From assembly GCF_013488225.1 (NCBI RefSeq), contig NZ_CP041238.1:1327501-1391500 (forward strand): a stretch of DNA of 64,000 nt. Direction: 5' to 3'. The notes beneath the pieces were generated by a model. That model had not been told where the DNA came from. It saw only the letters and a program-made list of their open reading frames with translations, and made no database searches. The DNA comes from Sinorhizobium mexicanum (GTDB lineage: Bacteria > Pseudomonadota > Alphaproteobacteria > Rhizobiales > Rhizobiaceae). Numbering within the stretch: position 1 is the stretch's first letter; every line of letters starts with the position of its first letter. Below are positions 27,949 to 42,230 of this stretch, piece by piece. A program made the translations under genes and the position numbers.

Positions 27949-29736
27949 ATGCACCGTTACCGCAGCCACACCTGTGCCGCCCTCCGCAAGTCGGATGTCG
28001 GCTCCACCGTTCGCCTCTCCGGCTGGGTTCACCGCGTCCGCGACCATGGCGGCGTGCTTTTCATCGATCTGCGCGATCATTATGGCCTGACCCAGGTCGT
28101 CGCCGACCCGGATTCTCCGGCCTTCAAGACGGCGGAGACGGTGCGTGGCGAATGGGTCATCCGCATCGACGGAACGGTCAAGGCGCGCACCGACGAAACC
28201 GTCAACAAGAACATGCCGACCGGCGAGATCGAGCTCTATGCCCGCGAGATCGAGGTTCTGTCGGCGGCCAAGGAATTGCCGCTGCCGGTTTTTGGCGAGC
28301 CGGACTATCCGGAGGATGTGCGCCTTAAATTCCGCTTCCTGGATCTTCGTCGCGAGACGCTGCACCGCAACATCGTCAAGCGTACCGAGATCATTTCGGC
28401 CATGCGGCGGGGCATGAGCGAGATCGGCTTTACCGAATACACGACGCCGATCCTGACAGCCTCCTCGCCGGAAGGCGCGCGCGACTTCCTCGTGCCGAGC
28501 CGCATTCACCCCGGCACCTTCTACGCGCTGCCGCAGGCACCGCAGCAGTACAAGCAGCTTCTGATGGTCGCGGGCTTCGATCGCTATTTCCAGATCGCTC
28601 CCTGCTTCCGCGACGAGGATCCGCGCGCCGACCGGCTGCCGGGCGAATTCTACCAGCTCGACCTCGAAATGAGCTTTGTCGAGCAGGAAGACGTATGGGA
28701 CACGATGGAACCGATGATCCGCTCGATCTTCGCGGATTTCGCCGGCGGCAAGCGGGTGACGCAAAAGTTCCCGCGCATTCCCTATGACACGGCGATCCGC
28801 AAGTATGGCTCCGACAAGCCGGATCTCAGGAACCCGATCGAGATGCAGAGTGTGACCGAGCATTTCGCCGGTTCGGGCTTCAAGGTCTTCGCCAACATGA
28901 TCGCATCCAACCCGCGGGTCGAGGTCTGGGCGATTCCGGCCAAGACCGGTGGCTCCAGAGCGTTCTGCGACCGCATGAACGCCTGGGCCCAGAGCCAGGG
29001 CCAGCCGGGTCTCGGATATATCTTCTGGCGCAAGGAGGGCGAAAAGCTCGAAGGCGCCGGCCCGCTCGCCAAGAATATCGGCGAGGAACGTACTGACGCG
29101 ATCCGCACGCAGCTTGGCCTCGAGGACGGAGACGCTTGCTTCTTCGTCGCCGGCGAACCGGCGAAGTTCTACAAGTTTGCCGGTGAAGCCCGCACCAAGG
29201 CGGGCGAGGAACTGAACCTCGTTGATCGCGACCGCTTTGAACTGTGCTGGATCGTCGACTTCCCGTTCTACGAATGGCTGGACGAGGAAAAGAGGATCGA
29301 TTTCGCCCACAATCCCTTCTCGATGCCGCAGGGTGGCCTCGAGGCGTTGAACGGCGACGACCCGCTCTCCATCAAGGCCTACCAATACGACATGGTCTGC
29401 AATGGGTTCGAGATTGCGTCCGGCTCCATCCGTAACCAGCTGCCGGAACTGATGGTCAAGGCTTTCGAGTTGACGGGCAAGTCCCAGCAGGAAGTCGAGG
29501 AGCAGTTCGGCGGGCTCTACCGCGCCTTCCAGTACGGCGCGCCGCCGCACGGCGGCATGGCCTTCGGCATCGACCGTATCGTCATGCTGCTCGTCGGCGC
29601 CAAGAACCTGCGCGAGATTTCGCTCTTCCCGATGAACCAGCAGGCTCAGGATCTGCTGATGGGCGCTCCGTCGCTGGCGACGCCGACCCAGTTGCGCGAG
29701 CTGGCGATCCGTCCGATCCCGCAGAAGAAGGACTGA
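27949..29736 (+). CDS. aspS: Aspartyl-tRNA synthetase
   Basis: A 595-residue class II synthetase charging tRNA-Asp, possibly also tRNA-Asn as in many alphaproteobacteria. The N-terminal OB fold ([23 protein letters not shown]) binds the anticodon; motif 2 is [19 protein letters not shown] and motif 3 is GIDRIVMLL. The bacterial GAD insertion lies between, at about 290-410. The ATG at 27949 has AGGA seven bases upstream. A strong terminator follows. No gatCAB genes are near. Confidence 0.98.
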   Translation: MHRYRSHTCAALRKSDVGSTVRLSGWVHRVRDHGGVLFIDLRDHYGLTQVVADPDSPAFKTAETVRGEWVIRIDGTVKARTDETVNKNMPTGEIELYAREIEVLSAAKELPLPVFGEPDYPEDVRLKFRFLDLRRETLHRNIVKRTEIISAMRRGMSEIGFTEYTTPILTASSPEGARDFLVPSRIHPGTFYALPQAPQQYKQLLMVAGFDRYFQIAPCFRDEDPRADRLPGEFYQLDLEMSFVEQEDVWDTMEPMIRSIFADFAGGKRVTQKFPRIPYDTAIRKYGSDKPDLRNPIEMQSVTEHFAGSGFKVFANMIASNPRVEVWAIPAKTGGSRAFCDRMNAWAQSQGQPGLGYIFWRKEGEKLEGAGPLAKNIGEERTDAIRTQLGLEDGDACFFVAGEPAKFYKFAGEARTKAGEELNLVDRDRFELCWIVDFPFYEWLDEEKRIDFAHNPFSMPQGGLEALNGDDPLSIKAYQYDMVCNGFEIASGSIRNQLPELMVKAFELTGKSQQEVEEQFGGLYRAFQYGAPPHGGMAFGIDRIVMLLVGAKNLREISLFPMNQQAQDLLMGAPSLATPTQLRELAIRPIPQKKD

Positions 29737-29759
29737 GGTTCTTAAACGTACAAACATGG

Positions 29760-29788
29760 CCCGGCGGTCTCTACCGCCGGGTTTTTTT
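29760..29788 (+). terminator. Rho-independent terminator of aspS
   Basis: A 9-bp stem (CCCGGCGGT/ACCGCCGGG) with a four-base CTCT loop is followed by seven T. Confidence 0.93.
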
Positions 29789-29919
29789 GATCGAGCTGCA
29801 GGCCGCGCTGCGACCGTCGCCCCAAACGTTGCCGTCCCATTGCTCGCCTTGACAGCATTTCCCTCCAGGCGTTTCCTTTCTCCGCTGCTCCATGGCAGCG
29901 TTTTTGGGTGGAGTGAACG

Positions 29920-30300
29920 ATGGCGAAGAACGTCAAGGACCTACTGGCGGAAGCAAATAGTGTTGTCCCGAAATTGTCGCCCACCGAGGCGGCCGAGAAG
30001 ATGCGTTCCGGTGATGTGCTCATCGTTGATGTCCGCGATCCGACCGAGGTTCAGCAAACCGGGAAGATCAAGGGCGCGGTGAACGTCTCGCGGGGGATGC
30101 TGGAATTTCGCGCAGACCCGGAAAGCCAGTACCACAATCCGGCCTTCCACAAGGACAAGACGGTCCTGCTGCATTGTGCGTCTGGCGGCCGTTCGGCCCT
30201 TGCCGGAAAGACGCTGCAGGACATGGGCTACACGGCAGTATTCAACATCGGTGGCTTCAAGGAGTTGGTCGAGGCGGGCGTCGATACAGAACCGGCTTGA
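29920..30300 (+). CDS. Rhodanese-like domain protein
   Basis: A 126-residue single-domain sulfurtransferase. After a short helix it shows VLIVDVRDPTEVQQTGKIKGAVNVSRG (rhodanese CH2A region) and the active-site loop HCASGGRSA with the persulfide-forming Cys. The GGRSA loop suits small-molecule sulfur transfer rather than phosphatase-like activity. It has no obvious partner; it is convergent with groEL. Confidence 0.9.
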   Translation: MAKNVKDLLAEANSVVPKLSPTEAAEKMRSGDVLIVDVRDPTEVQQTGKIKGAVNVSRGMLEFRADPESQYHNPAFHKDKTVLLHCASGGRSALAGKTLQDMGYTAVFNIGGFKELVEAGVDTEPA

Positions 30301-30425
30301 GGCGCCTGGATCGATCAGGTAGCCGAGATTGAGGCTCCTCGGGAGCTCCGCACCTGCTCGGCGGCATGACATGAAGGCGCCGGGACGCGTCTGCGCCTCG
30401 GCGAGCCTGCGTGTTGAGTTGCTTA

Positions 30426-32111
<1,686 letters not shown>

Positions 32112-32148
32112 CTACCGGGTCACCCCTGTCATCAGGTCCTTGCGAACA

Positions 32149-32188
32149 CCGACTCCAGGGCGGACGCTGTCGTCCGCCCTGGAGTCGG
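32149..32188. repeat. Perfect 18-bp inverted repeat between small gene and groEL
   Basis: CCGACTCCAGGGCGGACG at 32149-32166 and its exact complement at 32171-32188 enclose the loop CTGT. No T run follows on either strand, so it is not a standard terminator. On the minus strand it lies in the transcript between the 74-residue gene (stop at 32196) and groEL, and could process or stabilise the groEL mRNA. Confidence 0.85.
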
Positions 32189-32195
32189 ACTGCTA

Positions 32196-32420
32196 CTATA
32201 ATTCCTCGTTGTCTTCTTCAGGTGTCAGGATGTCGATCAACGCCGCGACGCGGCCGGCCGGAAGATGACGGCCTTCGCCGATCAGGGCCTCGTCATTGTT
32301 GACCCAAGCAATCGCCTCGGCGAGTTCGCTCGCTGTCGCGCCCGTCGCAAGTAGCTCGGCCATTAGTGTCTCGTCGACCGGGCCGAGGATAGCGGTGATA
32401 TCCGAATGCTTCAGTCCCAT
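32196..32420 (-). CDS. Small conserved-looking acidic protein upstream of groEL
   Basis: A 74-residue acidic protein I do not recognise. It is mostly helical (DITAILGPVDETLMAELL, ASELAEAIAWVNNDEALI, RVAALIDILTPEEDNEEL) and has no signal peptide. The ATG at 32420 is chosen because AGGAGG lies five to six bases upstream; the longer frame to 32468 lacks such a site. It sits where groES would be but is unrelated to it. A promoter is visible upstream and a long hairpin lies between it and groEL, so the two are probably one transcription unit. Confidence 0.75.
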   Translation of the reverse strand: MGLKHSDITAILGPVDETLMAELLATGATASELAEAIAWVNNDEALIGEGRHLPAGRVAALIDILTPEEDNEEL

Positions 32421-32480
32421 GGCGTCCTCCTTCCGTTTCATCGGTCGGGAATGCGCGATTGTCGGCAACCATACGCAAAA

Positions 32481-32510
32481 ATAGATAGGTGATCGCCTCA
32501 GAGCATCAAG
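32481..32510 (-). promoter_or_regulatory. Candidate promoter (vegetative or heat-shock type) of the small gene-groEL unit
   Basis: On the minus strand CTTGAT (32510-32505) is followed after 16 bases by CTATCT (CCTATCTAT at 32489-32481). It also fits the looser alphaproteobacterial RpoH pattern CTTG-N17-CYTATNT. Transcription would begin near 32475, about 55 nt before the small gene. Confidence 0.5.
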
Positions 32511-32542
32511 CAGTGGATGATAGCATTAATCAATCGGGATAG

Positions 32543-32569
32543 AAAAAGCCCGGCGGGCGCCGCCGGGCT
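32543..32569 (-). terminator. Rho-independent terminator (minus strand)
   Basis: A 10-bp stem (AGCCCGGCGG/CCGCCGGGCT, loop GCG) is followed on the minus strand by a five-T run. It would end transcription of the secreted-protein gene at 32712, after reading through the repeat between them. Confidence 0.8.
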
Positions 32570-32637
32570 CGATCGGGATCGGAGTATCGCTTCGCGAGCG
32601 CCTACTGCGTCGCACGTCTTATCCGACGGGCAATGGA

Positions 32638-32699
32638 CGCTGTAACACTTTGAATTGCTGCGTATTTTTATCCTTAAGTCGGATCCGATTTAAGGAAAC
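32638..32699 (+). repeat. Palindromic intergenic repeat, family 1, copy A
   Basis: Head CGCTGTAACACTTTGAATTG, then CTGCGTATTTTTA, then a near-perfect dyad TCCTTAAGTCGG-AT-CCGATTTAAGGA. Three further copies lie at 36694-36758, 42161-42230 (reversed) and 49228-49294. It resembles the rhizobial RIME1 class. Confidence 0.8.
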
Positions 32700-32711
32700 C
32701 TGGAGGAGGCG

Positions 32712-33905
32712 TTAGTCGTTCGCTGTCACCTTCACGCCGAGTACCGAGGGGATCGTGTTCGGCGCACCCATGGCGGCGCCCATGATCATCGGGAAGGGAA
32801 CCGGCTTCTCGGGCTTGGCGCTGATCGTCAGGCTCTTCGGTCCGTCAAGAAAGGCGTTGACGGCGGCCGAAACCTGGTTTTGCAACTCCGGTACGTTGAG
32901 CTGCGCCATCATGATCGGCACGAGGCCTTTCAGCGATTGTGCCAGTTGATCGCCTGTGACGCCCTGCTGGCTACCGGCGTAGTCGAGCGCCTTCTTGGTG
33001 ATCGAAGCATCGTCGAAGCGGATCGAGGCGCTGTTGAACGTCAGCTGCTGCATGAGGCCCATCATTGCGAGGCCCATCGCCTGATTAGCCTCTTCCTTGT
33101 TCGGGTTGGCTTCTGCGGCTTTTGTCGCTTCCTGCAGCGCCTTCATGAACTGCAGCGTATATCCGGAAAAGTCCATGGCGATGTTCAGCCGGCCGACGTT
33201 CTTGAAGTCGAGGGCGTATTCATTGAGGGCAAGATTCCCGCTCTGCAGTGCCCAACTGCCCTTCATGGTGACCTCGCCGTCGAGCGTGGTCAGCCCCAGC
33301 TTTTCGATCGCTTCCTTTGCTTTGGCGTCCTCGACGTCAGAGAGATCTGCCTTGAGCCCGGCGAGCGATGCGTCGAAGTCGAAGCCGGCATCATTTTCCT
33401 GCCGCGTCAGATTGGCTTCGGTGCTCTCGACCGTGAAGACGTCCTTGCCCTTGACATTGACCACGATCGGTCCGGTTCCTGCCGTCTCGTAAAGCAGGAT
33501 ATCGTTGATCGTGTCGCCGGCCGGATTGCCTGGGATCGACAGGCCGCCGATCGACAGGTTCCGTGCGGAGAAGCTGGAGCCTTCTTGGCTGACATTGATG
33601 TCCGGGAGGGTAACGGTCTCGGCGTAATAGCCGCCATTTTCGCGCTCCTCGACACCTTCGAAGGTGACGTTACCGATGTTGGCCGCCTCTCCGGGGTTCG
33701 CCGCCATCTGCAGCTTGACGCCGGTCACAGTGACGACGTCGCCGTTCACGTCCGCCTTGTCGAACCGGATCGAGGTACCGTTGGCGGATAGAGCCGCATC
33801 AAGCTTTTTCATCATGTCCGCGCCATCCAGCGCGAAGGCGGGGCCGGCAAGTGTGAGAAGGGCGGCGCTCGCCATCATCAGGCGGATCTTGCGCGTATGC
33901 GTCAT
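32712..33905 (-). CDS. Large secreted protein of unknown function
   Basis: A 397-residue exported protein with a Sec signal (KIRLMMASAALLTLAGPAFA). The mature part is a succession of beta strands with AsmA/DUF945-like flavour: repeated sentences such as NGDVVTVTGVKLQMAAN, IGNVTFEGVEERENGG and LTTLDGEVTMKGSWALQSG, ending in an alpha-rich segment and SLTISAKPEKPVPFPMIMG. I cannot assign a family with certainty. The ATG at 33905 has AAGGA eight bases upstream and is better than the one at 33923. It stands alone with its own terminator and is divergent from parC. Envelope localisation is secure; function is not. Confidence 0.82.
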   Translation of the reverse strand: MTHTRKIRLMMASAALLTLAGPAFALDGADMMKKLDAALSANGTSIRFDKADVNGDVVTVTGVKLQMAANPGEAANIGNVTFEGVEERENGGYYAETVTLPDINVSQEGSSFSARNLSIGGLSIPGNPAGDTINDILLYETAGTGPIVVNVKGKDVFTVESTEANLTRQENDAGFDFDASLAGLKADLSDVEDAKAKEAIEKLGLTTLDGEVTMKGSWALQSGNLALNEYALDFKNVGRLNIAMDFSGYTLQFMKALQEATKAAEANPNKEEANQAMGLAMMGLMQQLTFNSASIRFDDASITKKALDYAGSQQGVTGDQLAQSLKGLVPIMMAQLNVPELQNQVSAAVNAFLDGPKSLTISAKPEKPVPFPMIMGAAMGAPNTIPSVLGVKVTAND

Positions 33906-36593
<2,688 letters not shown>

Positions 36594-36650
36594 TCTAGGA
36601 TGCCGTGCGCCTTCAGGCGCATAAAGGATGCTGTAGTCTTTGCAACTTAC

Positions 36651-36758
36651 GCATCGTGCTTTCCGAAAATCGATTCCGATTTTTGGGTCGATACGCTAGC
36701 ACTTTGAATTGCTGCATATTTTGTCCTTAAATCCGCTCAGATTTGAAGAAATATGCAG
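36651..36758 (+). repeat. Palindromic intergenic repeat, family 1, copy B (extended)
   Basis: The longest copy, 108 bases. It begins with GCATCGTGCTTTCCGAAAATCG-ATTC-CGATTTTTGG, a palindrome of its own, followed by the shared head CGCTAGCACTTTGAATTGCTGCATA and the TCCTTAAATCC/GATTTGAAGAAA dyad ending in TATGCAG. The length agrees with what I recall for RIME1. Confidence 0.8.
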
Positions 36759-36822
36759 TCAAAGGCGGCGCTGAGGCGATTGCCTTCGTGGTTCAATGTT
36801 CCTCTCCAGAGGGGTGAATGTC

Positions 36823-37155
36823 ATGGCCTCCGCTCTTGACGCAGCCTTGCTGGCGCTTGCCGATCCGATACGCCGCCGCATATTCGAGGTCTTGTTTGCA
36901 GGCGCGACGCGTGCCGCGGAGATTGCCACTGCCGTCGGCATGAAACGGGATGACCTTTCCGGTCATCTTGCCATCATGGAAAGCGCAGGCCTGATTGCCC
37001 GGCAACAGAGCGAGGGCGGGGAGATCGTCACCGCCGATCCGGCGCCGCTCGAGATCGTGGCGAAGTGGATCAATACCAATCGCGAACTCTGGACAATGCG
37101 CTCGCAGATGCAGAGCGTTTCGCACGAGCCTGGACCCGGCGACGAGGGACAGTGA
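36823..37155 (+). CDS. ArsR-type winged-helix transcriptional regulator
   Basis: A 110-residue small regulator. The fold reads ALDAALLALADPIRRRIFEVLF, then AAEIATAVGMKRDDLSGHLAIMESAGLIARQQ, the classic ArsR helix-turn-helix and wing, then a short dimerisation helix. There are no Cys, so it does not use the usual ArsR metal thiolates. The target is unknown; no transporter or enzyme is co-directional next to it, since the EamA gene is convergent. The ATG at 36823 follows an AGAGGGG site. Confidence 0.85.
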   Translation: MASALDAALLALADPIRRRIFEVLFAGATRAAEIATAVGMKRDDLSGHLAIMESAGLIARQQSEGGEIVTADPAPLEIVAKWINTNRELWTMRSQMQSVSHEPGPGDEGQ

Positions 37156-37218
37156 TCGCCGACTCGGAGCCGCGCGTCTTATCGTGCGTGCAAGGAAGCT
37201 ATCGCAGTAAAGGCGCGC

Positions 37219-38121
37219 CTATCCAAGTTCCGCACATTGCATCTGCGCCTTCATCGCCCTGCTGCGGATCTGCCAGAGCGAATGGCCGATCAGGGCGAAG
37301 ATGAGGATGGCTCCCCCAAGGAGTGTCTGCGTCGTTGGCGTTTCCGAAAAGACGATCCACACCCAGATCGGAGCGAGGATCGTCTCCAGCAGATAGAACA
37401 TGCCGACCTCCGGCGCGGAAAGAAACCGCGGGCCCGTCGCGAGGCAGAAGAAGGCAAGCGGGATCATCACCAGGCCGTTGAAGAGGATGTAGCCGGGTTC
37501 CGCAATCGAAATACCGCTCGACGGCAGGAGCACGAAGGCGGCGACGGCGGGGAAGATTGCCGTCGTCAGCGGCACCAGCGCCATGTCCCGGCCGCTCCTG
37601 CGCGCGATGGTGATCGCGCCTGCCAGGAGGAAGGCGGAGCACGCGGCCATCGCGTCACCGAAGAGATGTCCGCTTTCGAGCCCGTCCTGCACGATCACCC
37701 CGACGCCGAAAACCATAACGGCCATCGTCATGAGGGTGGCGTTCGAGGGCCGTTCCTTGAGGAAAATCCAGGAGAGGAGCGCCGCGAACATCGACGTGAA
37801 GGCCAGCACGAAGACGACGTTTGCCGTCGAGGTGTTGAACACGGCGAGCAGGAAGGTGAAGGAATTGATGGCGTAGAACAGACCGGCGACCAGACCCGCC
37901 TTACCGGGAATCAATGCAACGCGGCGGCCAAGTACGCGATTGAGCACGAACCAGGCCGCAAGTGCGACGAAGAAGGTTGAAAGGCTGCGCAAGGCGAGAA
38001 TCGACCAGACCTCGCCGTTCGCCGAACGGATAAGCGGAATGTCGAAGGAAAGGGCGAGGCCGCCGAGGCCGGTGATGGCAAGGCCGCGCCGGTGCCGGGC
38101 GGCGTCAGAGGAAGGTGTCAA
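37219..38121 (-). CDS. EamA/DMT family transporter
   Basis: A 300-residue inner-membrane protein with about ten helices in two EamA repeats: the first starts GLAITGLGGLALSFDIPLIR and holds ALRSLSTFFVALAAW and NVVFVLAFTSMFAALLSWIFLKERP; the second ends YLLETILAPIWVWIVFSETP and ILIFALIGHSLWQIRSR. The substrate is unknown. The start appears to be TTG at 38121, three bases after the bpt stop, so it is translationally coupled to bpt. No ATG is available at the right place. Confidence 0.88.
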   Translation of the reverse strand: MTPSSDAARHRRGLAITGLGGLALSFDIPLIRSANGEVWSILALRSLSTFFVALAAWFVLNRVLGRRVALIPGKAGLVAGLFYAINSFTFLLAVFNTSTANVVFVLAFTSMFAALLSWIFLKERPSNATLMTMAVMVFGVGVIVQDGLESGHLFGDAMAACSAFLLAGAITIARRSGRDMALVPLTTAIFPAVAAFVLLPSSGISIAEPGYILFNGLVMIPLAFFCLATGPRFLSAPEVGMFYLLETILAPIWVWIVFSETPTTQTLLGGAILIFALIGHSLWQIRSRAMKAQMQCAELG

Positions 38122-38124
38122 TTC

Positions 38125-38901
38125 TCAGTCCGTTTCGGTGGGTGCGTCATCGTCGCCACAATAGCGTTCCCACCCACGGGCCATAAGGTGCTCTTGCGGC
38201 AAAAACTTTGTTTTATACCCCATTTTGCGCGAGCCCTTCACCCAATAACCCAGATAGACATGGGGAAGGCCGCGCTCCTTCGCCCGGCGAATATGATCGA
38301 GGATCATGAAGGTGCCGAGCGAACGCTCCGAGAGGGCCGGATCGAAGAAGGAGTAAACCATCGATAGGCCGTCGCTCATACGGTCGGTCAGGGCGGTGGC
38401 GACCAATGGTCCCCTGGCCTTGTCGTTGATGCTGTCGCCTTCGATCCGCAAGCGGTATTCGATGATCTTCGTATGCACGTGGGTGTCCTCGACCATCATG
38501 GCGTAATCGAGCACCGACATGTCGGACATGCCGCCCTTCTGATGCCGCCGGTCGAGATAGCGGCGGAAGAGGTTGTATTGTTCACTCGAGGGTTCGGCGG
38601 GGTATTCGGCCGACACCACGTCCCGATTGGCGGCGAGCACCCGACGCATCGAACGCGTCGGCGCGAACTCGTTCGCAAGGATGCGCACCGAGACGCAAGC
38701 GCGACAGGTTTCGCAGGCCGGCCGGTAGGCGATGTTCTGGGAGCGGCGGAAGCCGCCCTGCGTCAGGAGATCGTTCAGTTCCGGGGCCCGTTCGCCCACC
38801 ATGTGGGTGAAGACCTTTCGCTCCATCTCGTTCGGCAGATACGGGCAGGGTGCCGGTGCAGTCAGGTAGAATTGTGGAGACGGTGTGGTCTGCGTGTTCA
38901 T
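38125..38901 (-). CDS. bpt: Leucyl/arginyl-tRNA-protein transferase (Bpt)
   Basis: A 258-residue N-end-rule aminoacyl transferase of the ATE/Bpt family, adding Leu to N-terminal Asp/Glu in bacteria to target proteins to ClpAP. It shows [15 protein letters not shown], the conserved Cys cluster [12 protein letters not shown] and the C-terminal [24 protein letters not shown] and [11 protein letters not shown]. These Cys and the YLGYW motif are diagnostic. Annotated as arginyltransferase in many genomes, but alphaproteobacterial enzymes of this type are Bpt. The EamA gene follows after three bases. Confidence 0.93.
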   Translation of the reverse strand: MNTQTTPSPQFYLTAPAPCPYLPNEMERKVFTHMVGERAPELNDLLTQGGFRRSQNIAYRPACETCRACVSVRILANEFAPTRSMRRVLAANRDVVSAEYPAEPSSEQYNLFRRYLDRRHQKGGMSDMSVLDYAMMVEDTHVHTKIIEYRLRIEGDSINDKARGPLVATALTDRMSDGLSMVYSFFDPALSERSLGTFMILDHIRRAKERGLPHVYLGYWVKGSRKMGYKTKFLPQEHLMARGWERYCGDDDAPTETD

Positions 38902-39042
38902 CGAGCGTGGGGGCCACTCTTCGTGCGGTTACTCATCGCAATAGCATGGCCTAAGAATGAAAAACGTCAACTCACTCGTTTAGGCATTCCTCACGGAATT
39001 GGTGCCTTGCCGTCCGCAAGGCGCAAAGATAACCCGCAGGCA

Positions 39043-39507
39043 TTAGTACATATCGCGGCGTACCGTGACCGTGCCGATCAGAAGGTCGTGCAAAAGCCGG
39101 CCGCGGTCGGTGAAGAGACCGATCAGCAGGATGAGCGGTGTCAACAGCGCGTTGGCGATCCAGAAGATCACCAGATGAACGATCGCTGTCAGAAAATCCA
39201 TCGGCCGTCCGTCCGTCCGGGCGATCGCCACGCCCATGATTCTCATGCCCGGCGAGGCCTGCTCGCGGCCGCCGACGGTCATCCCGAAATAGAGCATTGC
39301 CACAAGGGCGAAGAGCACGGGATAGAGGAGGAACCCGAGGCCAAGCGTGAGAATGCCCAGGAAAAACACGACGACCGCCGCCGGAATCCAGAGCAGGGCA
39401 ATGATCACGTAGTCGATGATGAAGGCAAAGACTCGCCGCGACAGCACGCCCTGATAGGCGCGCCAGTCATCGCTCGGGAATCTGACTTGTTCGTTATGCA
39501 TGCTCAT
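39043..39507 (-). CDS. RDD family membrane protein
   Basis: A 154-residue RDD protein with three or four helices. It shows RRVFAFIIDYVIIALLWIP (the Arg/Asp signature at the first helix), LGFLLYPVLFALVAMLYFGMTVGGREQASPGMRIMG, and LLTPLILLIGLFTDRGRLLHDLLIGT with the second Arg/Asp. RDD proteins are thought to transport ions or small molecules. The ATG at 39507 or 39501. It lies between hemB and bpt on the same strand. Confidence 0.88.
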   Translation of the reverse strand: MSMHNEQVRFPSDDWRAYQGVLSRRVFAFIIDYVIIALLWIPAAVVVFFLGILTLGLGFLLYPVLFALVAMLYFGMTVGGREQASPGMRIMGVAIARTDGRPMDFLTAIVHLVIFWIANALLTPLILLIGLFTDRGRLLHDLLIGTVTVRRDMY

Positions 39508-39588
39508 CGGCGTGCCTCACATTGTTGCCGATCAGATATGGGGAAGGAGCCCGGACAAAACAATGCATGGCTGAATGCGGTCTGCCAC

Positions 39589-40602
<1,014 letters not shown>

Positions 40603-40804
40603 CGCGCCGCTTCCTTCTGCATTTGCACTGGAGAACGCGCTTTACCATGTGCTGCCGTCGGTTGAAAACCGCACAACCTCGCCGTCGGCTGCGGCATTTG
40701 CTCCCGGCTCATGTTTCCTCTGCGTGTTCTGATTGGACGCACGGTGCTGCAGGGCTGCGCGAGCCTGTGGTTCTTGCTGGTAGATCTGACGAAGTACTCG
40801 GCCT

Positions 40805-41254
40805 ATGTTGCCGCGCATGCTTCACGATTCTGCTCATGTCCCGAAGCCGTCGCTGACCGAAGTGCTCCTCGGCTGGTTCCTCCGCCTGGTCTCGGCGTCC
40901 TGCTTCTGGTTCGCCCTGAACTATTGGGCAATGCTCATCGGCTTCTCCCACAACGGTGCCGGCCGGTTCGATCTGCTGCCGCCGGAGTGGCGCGCCGCGG
41001 CCACCGCGCTTGCCGTCGTCTACCCGGTCGCTGCGATCGGCCTATGGCTTTTGGTTTCCTGGGGCCCCGTTGTCTGGGTCCTCGCCGCGGCGATCGAAAT
41101 CGCCGTGCATGAATTTTACCCCGGCACTTTCGGTGCCCGGCCTTTGCTGTTCCTGCTCCACGGGGCCGTCGCCGTAACCTTCGTTCTTTTCCGCGTTGCG
41201 CTGTTCGTGCAGCGACTGCGGCAAGCGCGGAAGGTAAGGGTTGATTCACCCTGA
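40805..41254 (+). CDS. DUF6163 family membrane protein
   Basis: A 149-residue membrane protein with about four helices (LRLVSASCFWFALNYWAMLIGF, ALAVVYPVAAIGLWLLVSW, VVWVLAAAIEIAVHEF, LLFLLHGAVAVTFVLFRVALFV). It matches the small uncharacterised rhizobial family next to ldtR; no function is known. The ATG is at 40805 or 40817. It sits upstream of ldtR with a 130-base gap and is divergent from hemB. Confidence 0.78.
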   Translation: MLPRMLHDSAHVPKPSLTEVLLGWFLRLVSASCFWFALNYWAMLIGFSHNGAGRFDLLPPEWRAAATALAVVYPVAAIGLWLLVSWGPVVWVLAAAIEIAVHEFYPGTFGARPLLFLLHGAVAVTFVLFRVALFVQRLRQARKVRVDSP

Positions 41255-41384
41255 GACAGGCTCGCCCGACGGTAAGCTCATGTTAAGGCTGCGGTTTAAG
41301 TAGAATTTTATACGTATTCGATAGGGTCTCACTCAAGGCGGGAAGACAAACAGACACCGCCAAACAGAACAGTGAGGCAGTCAA

Positions 41385-41897
41385 ATGAACACGAAAATGA
41401 AGCCGCAGGCAGTTGCGCCCCGAGACCCGCAGGAAGAAACGATCCGTGGTCTCTACATGGAATCCCTTCACCTTGTCGAGCGTCTGCATCGCCGCTTGCT
41501 CGACGTTATCAAGGACGAGTTCGACCGTCAGGGCCGCAGCGACGTCAATGCCGTCCAGGCGCTGTTGCTCTTCAACATCGGCAACTCCGAACTGACCGCC
41601 GGCGAACTCCGCTCGCGTGGCTATTATCTCGGCTCGAACGTCTCCTACAACGTCAAGAAGCTGGTCGATCTGGGGCTCATCAACCATCAGCGCTCACGCG
41701 TCGACCGCCGCTCGGTCCGCATCAGCCTGACCGAAGAGGGCCAGGACATCGCCGAAACCGTCGCTAAGCTCTACGAGCGCCACATCGGCTCGATCCAGAA
41801 GGTCGGCGGCATCGGTTCCGACGAATTCACCCAGATGAACAAGCTCCTGCAGCGTCTCGATCGCTTCTGGAACGATCAGATCCTCTACCGCCTCTGA
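41385..41897 (+). CDS. ldtR: MarR-family regulator LdtR
   Basis: A 170-residue MarR-type transcription factor. It has SLHLVERLHRRLLDVIKDEF (dimer helix), the winged helix LTAGELRSRGYYLGSNVSYNVKKLVDLGLINHQRSRVDRRSVRISLTEEG and a C-terminal dimer helix. It corresponds to LdtR, studied in S. meliloti and Candidatus Liberibacter, where it controls ldtP, cell-wall remodelling and motility/osmotic tolerance, and responds to small aromatic ligands; that is family knowledge. The ldtP gene is next, after a 468-base gap. GTGAGG precedes the ATG. Confidence 0.93.
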   Translation: MNTKMKPQAVAPRDPQEETIRGLYMESLHLVERLHRRLLDVIKDEFDRQGRSDVNAVQALLLFNIGNSELTAGELRSRGYYLGSNVSYNVKKLVDLGLINHQRSRVDRRSVRISLTEEGQDIAETVAKLYERHIGSIQKVGGIGSDEFTQMNKLLQRLDRFWNDQILYRL

Positions 41898-41918
41898 TCA
41901 AATCGGAGACCTCCAATT

Positions 41919-41955
41919 CAAGGGTCGGGCGCAACCCCTGCGTGTCCGACCCTTG
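41919..41955 (+). terminator. Hairpin after ldtR
   Basis: A 10-bp stem CAAGGGTCGG/CCGACCCTTG with a 17-base loop, 21 bases after the stop. No real T run follows, so it may be a weak terminator or an RNA-stabilising element. Confidence 0.45.
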
Positions 41956-42160
41956 CTGCGTTCGGTCGTCGTGGTTCCCGCTGCAAATTCATGATCGGGC
42001 GCGAACGTGGCCGCCGCGGACGATGGATCGATAATTCCGAGACACGAATTGGCCATATTGCTGTGGGAGCGACGCTTTGATGCCGCAGGTGTGCTCTCGG
42101 GTTTACGACGGGGATTCGTTTCGTGTTCCGCCTGCCGGCTGGATGCTTTCGCTCGCACTA

Positions 42161-42230
42161 CTGCATGATTCCTTGGATCGGAGTCGATTTAAGGACGAAA
42201 TCATGCAGCTGTTCAAAGTGCTACGGCGAC
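42161..42230 (-). repeat. Palindromic intergenic repeat, family 1, copy C (reverse orientation)
   Basis: Read on the minus strand it gives GTCGCCGTAGCACTTTGAAC, then CTGCATGATTTCG, then TCCTTAAATCGAC/GATCCAAGGA and CATGCAG. It is the only one of the four copies in reverse orientation, and lies between regulator ldtR and its target ldtP. Confidence 0.8.

Noticed and set aside
27715..29757. 680-codon frame antisense to aspS
   Set aside because: Shadow frame; aspS motifs are complete on the other strand.
32421..32711. CIRCE element (TTAGCACTC-N9-GAGTGCTAA) upstream of the groEL unit
   Set aside because: No such inverted repeat found; the only motif is a CTTGAT/CTATCT promoter.
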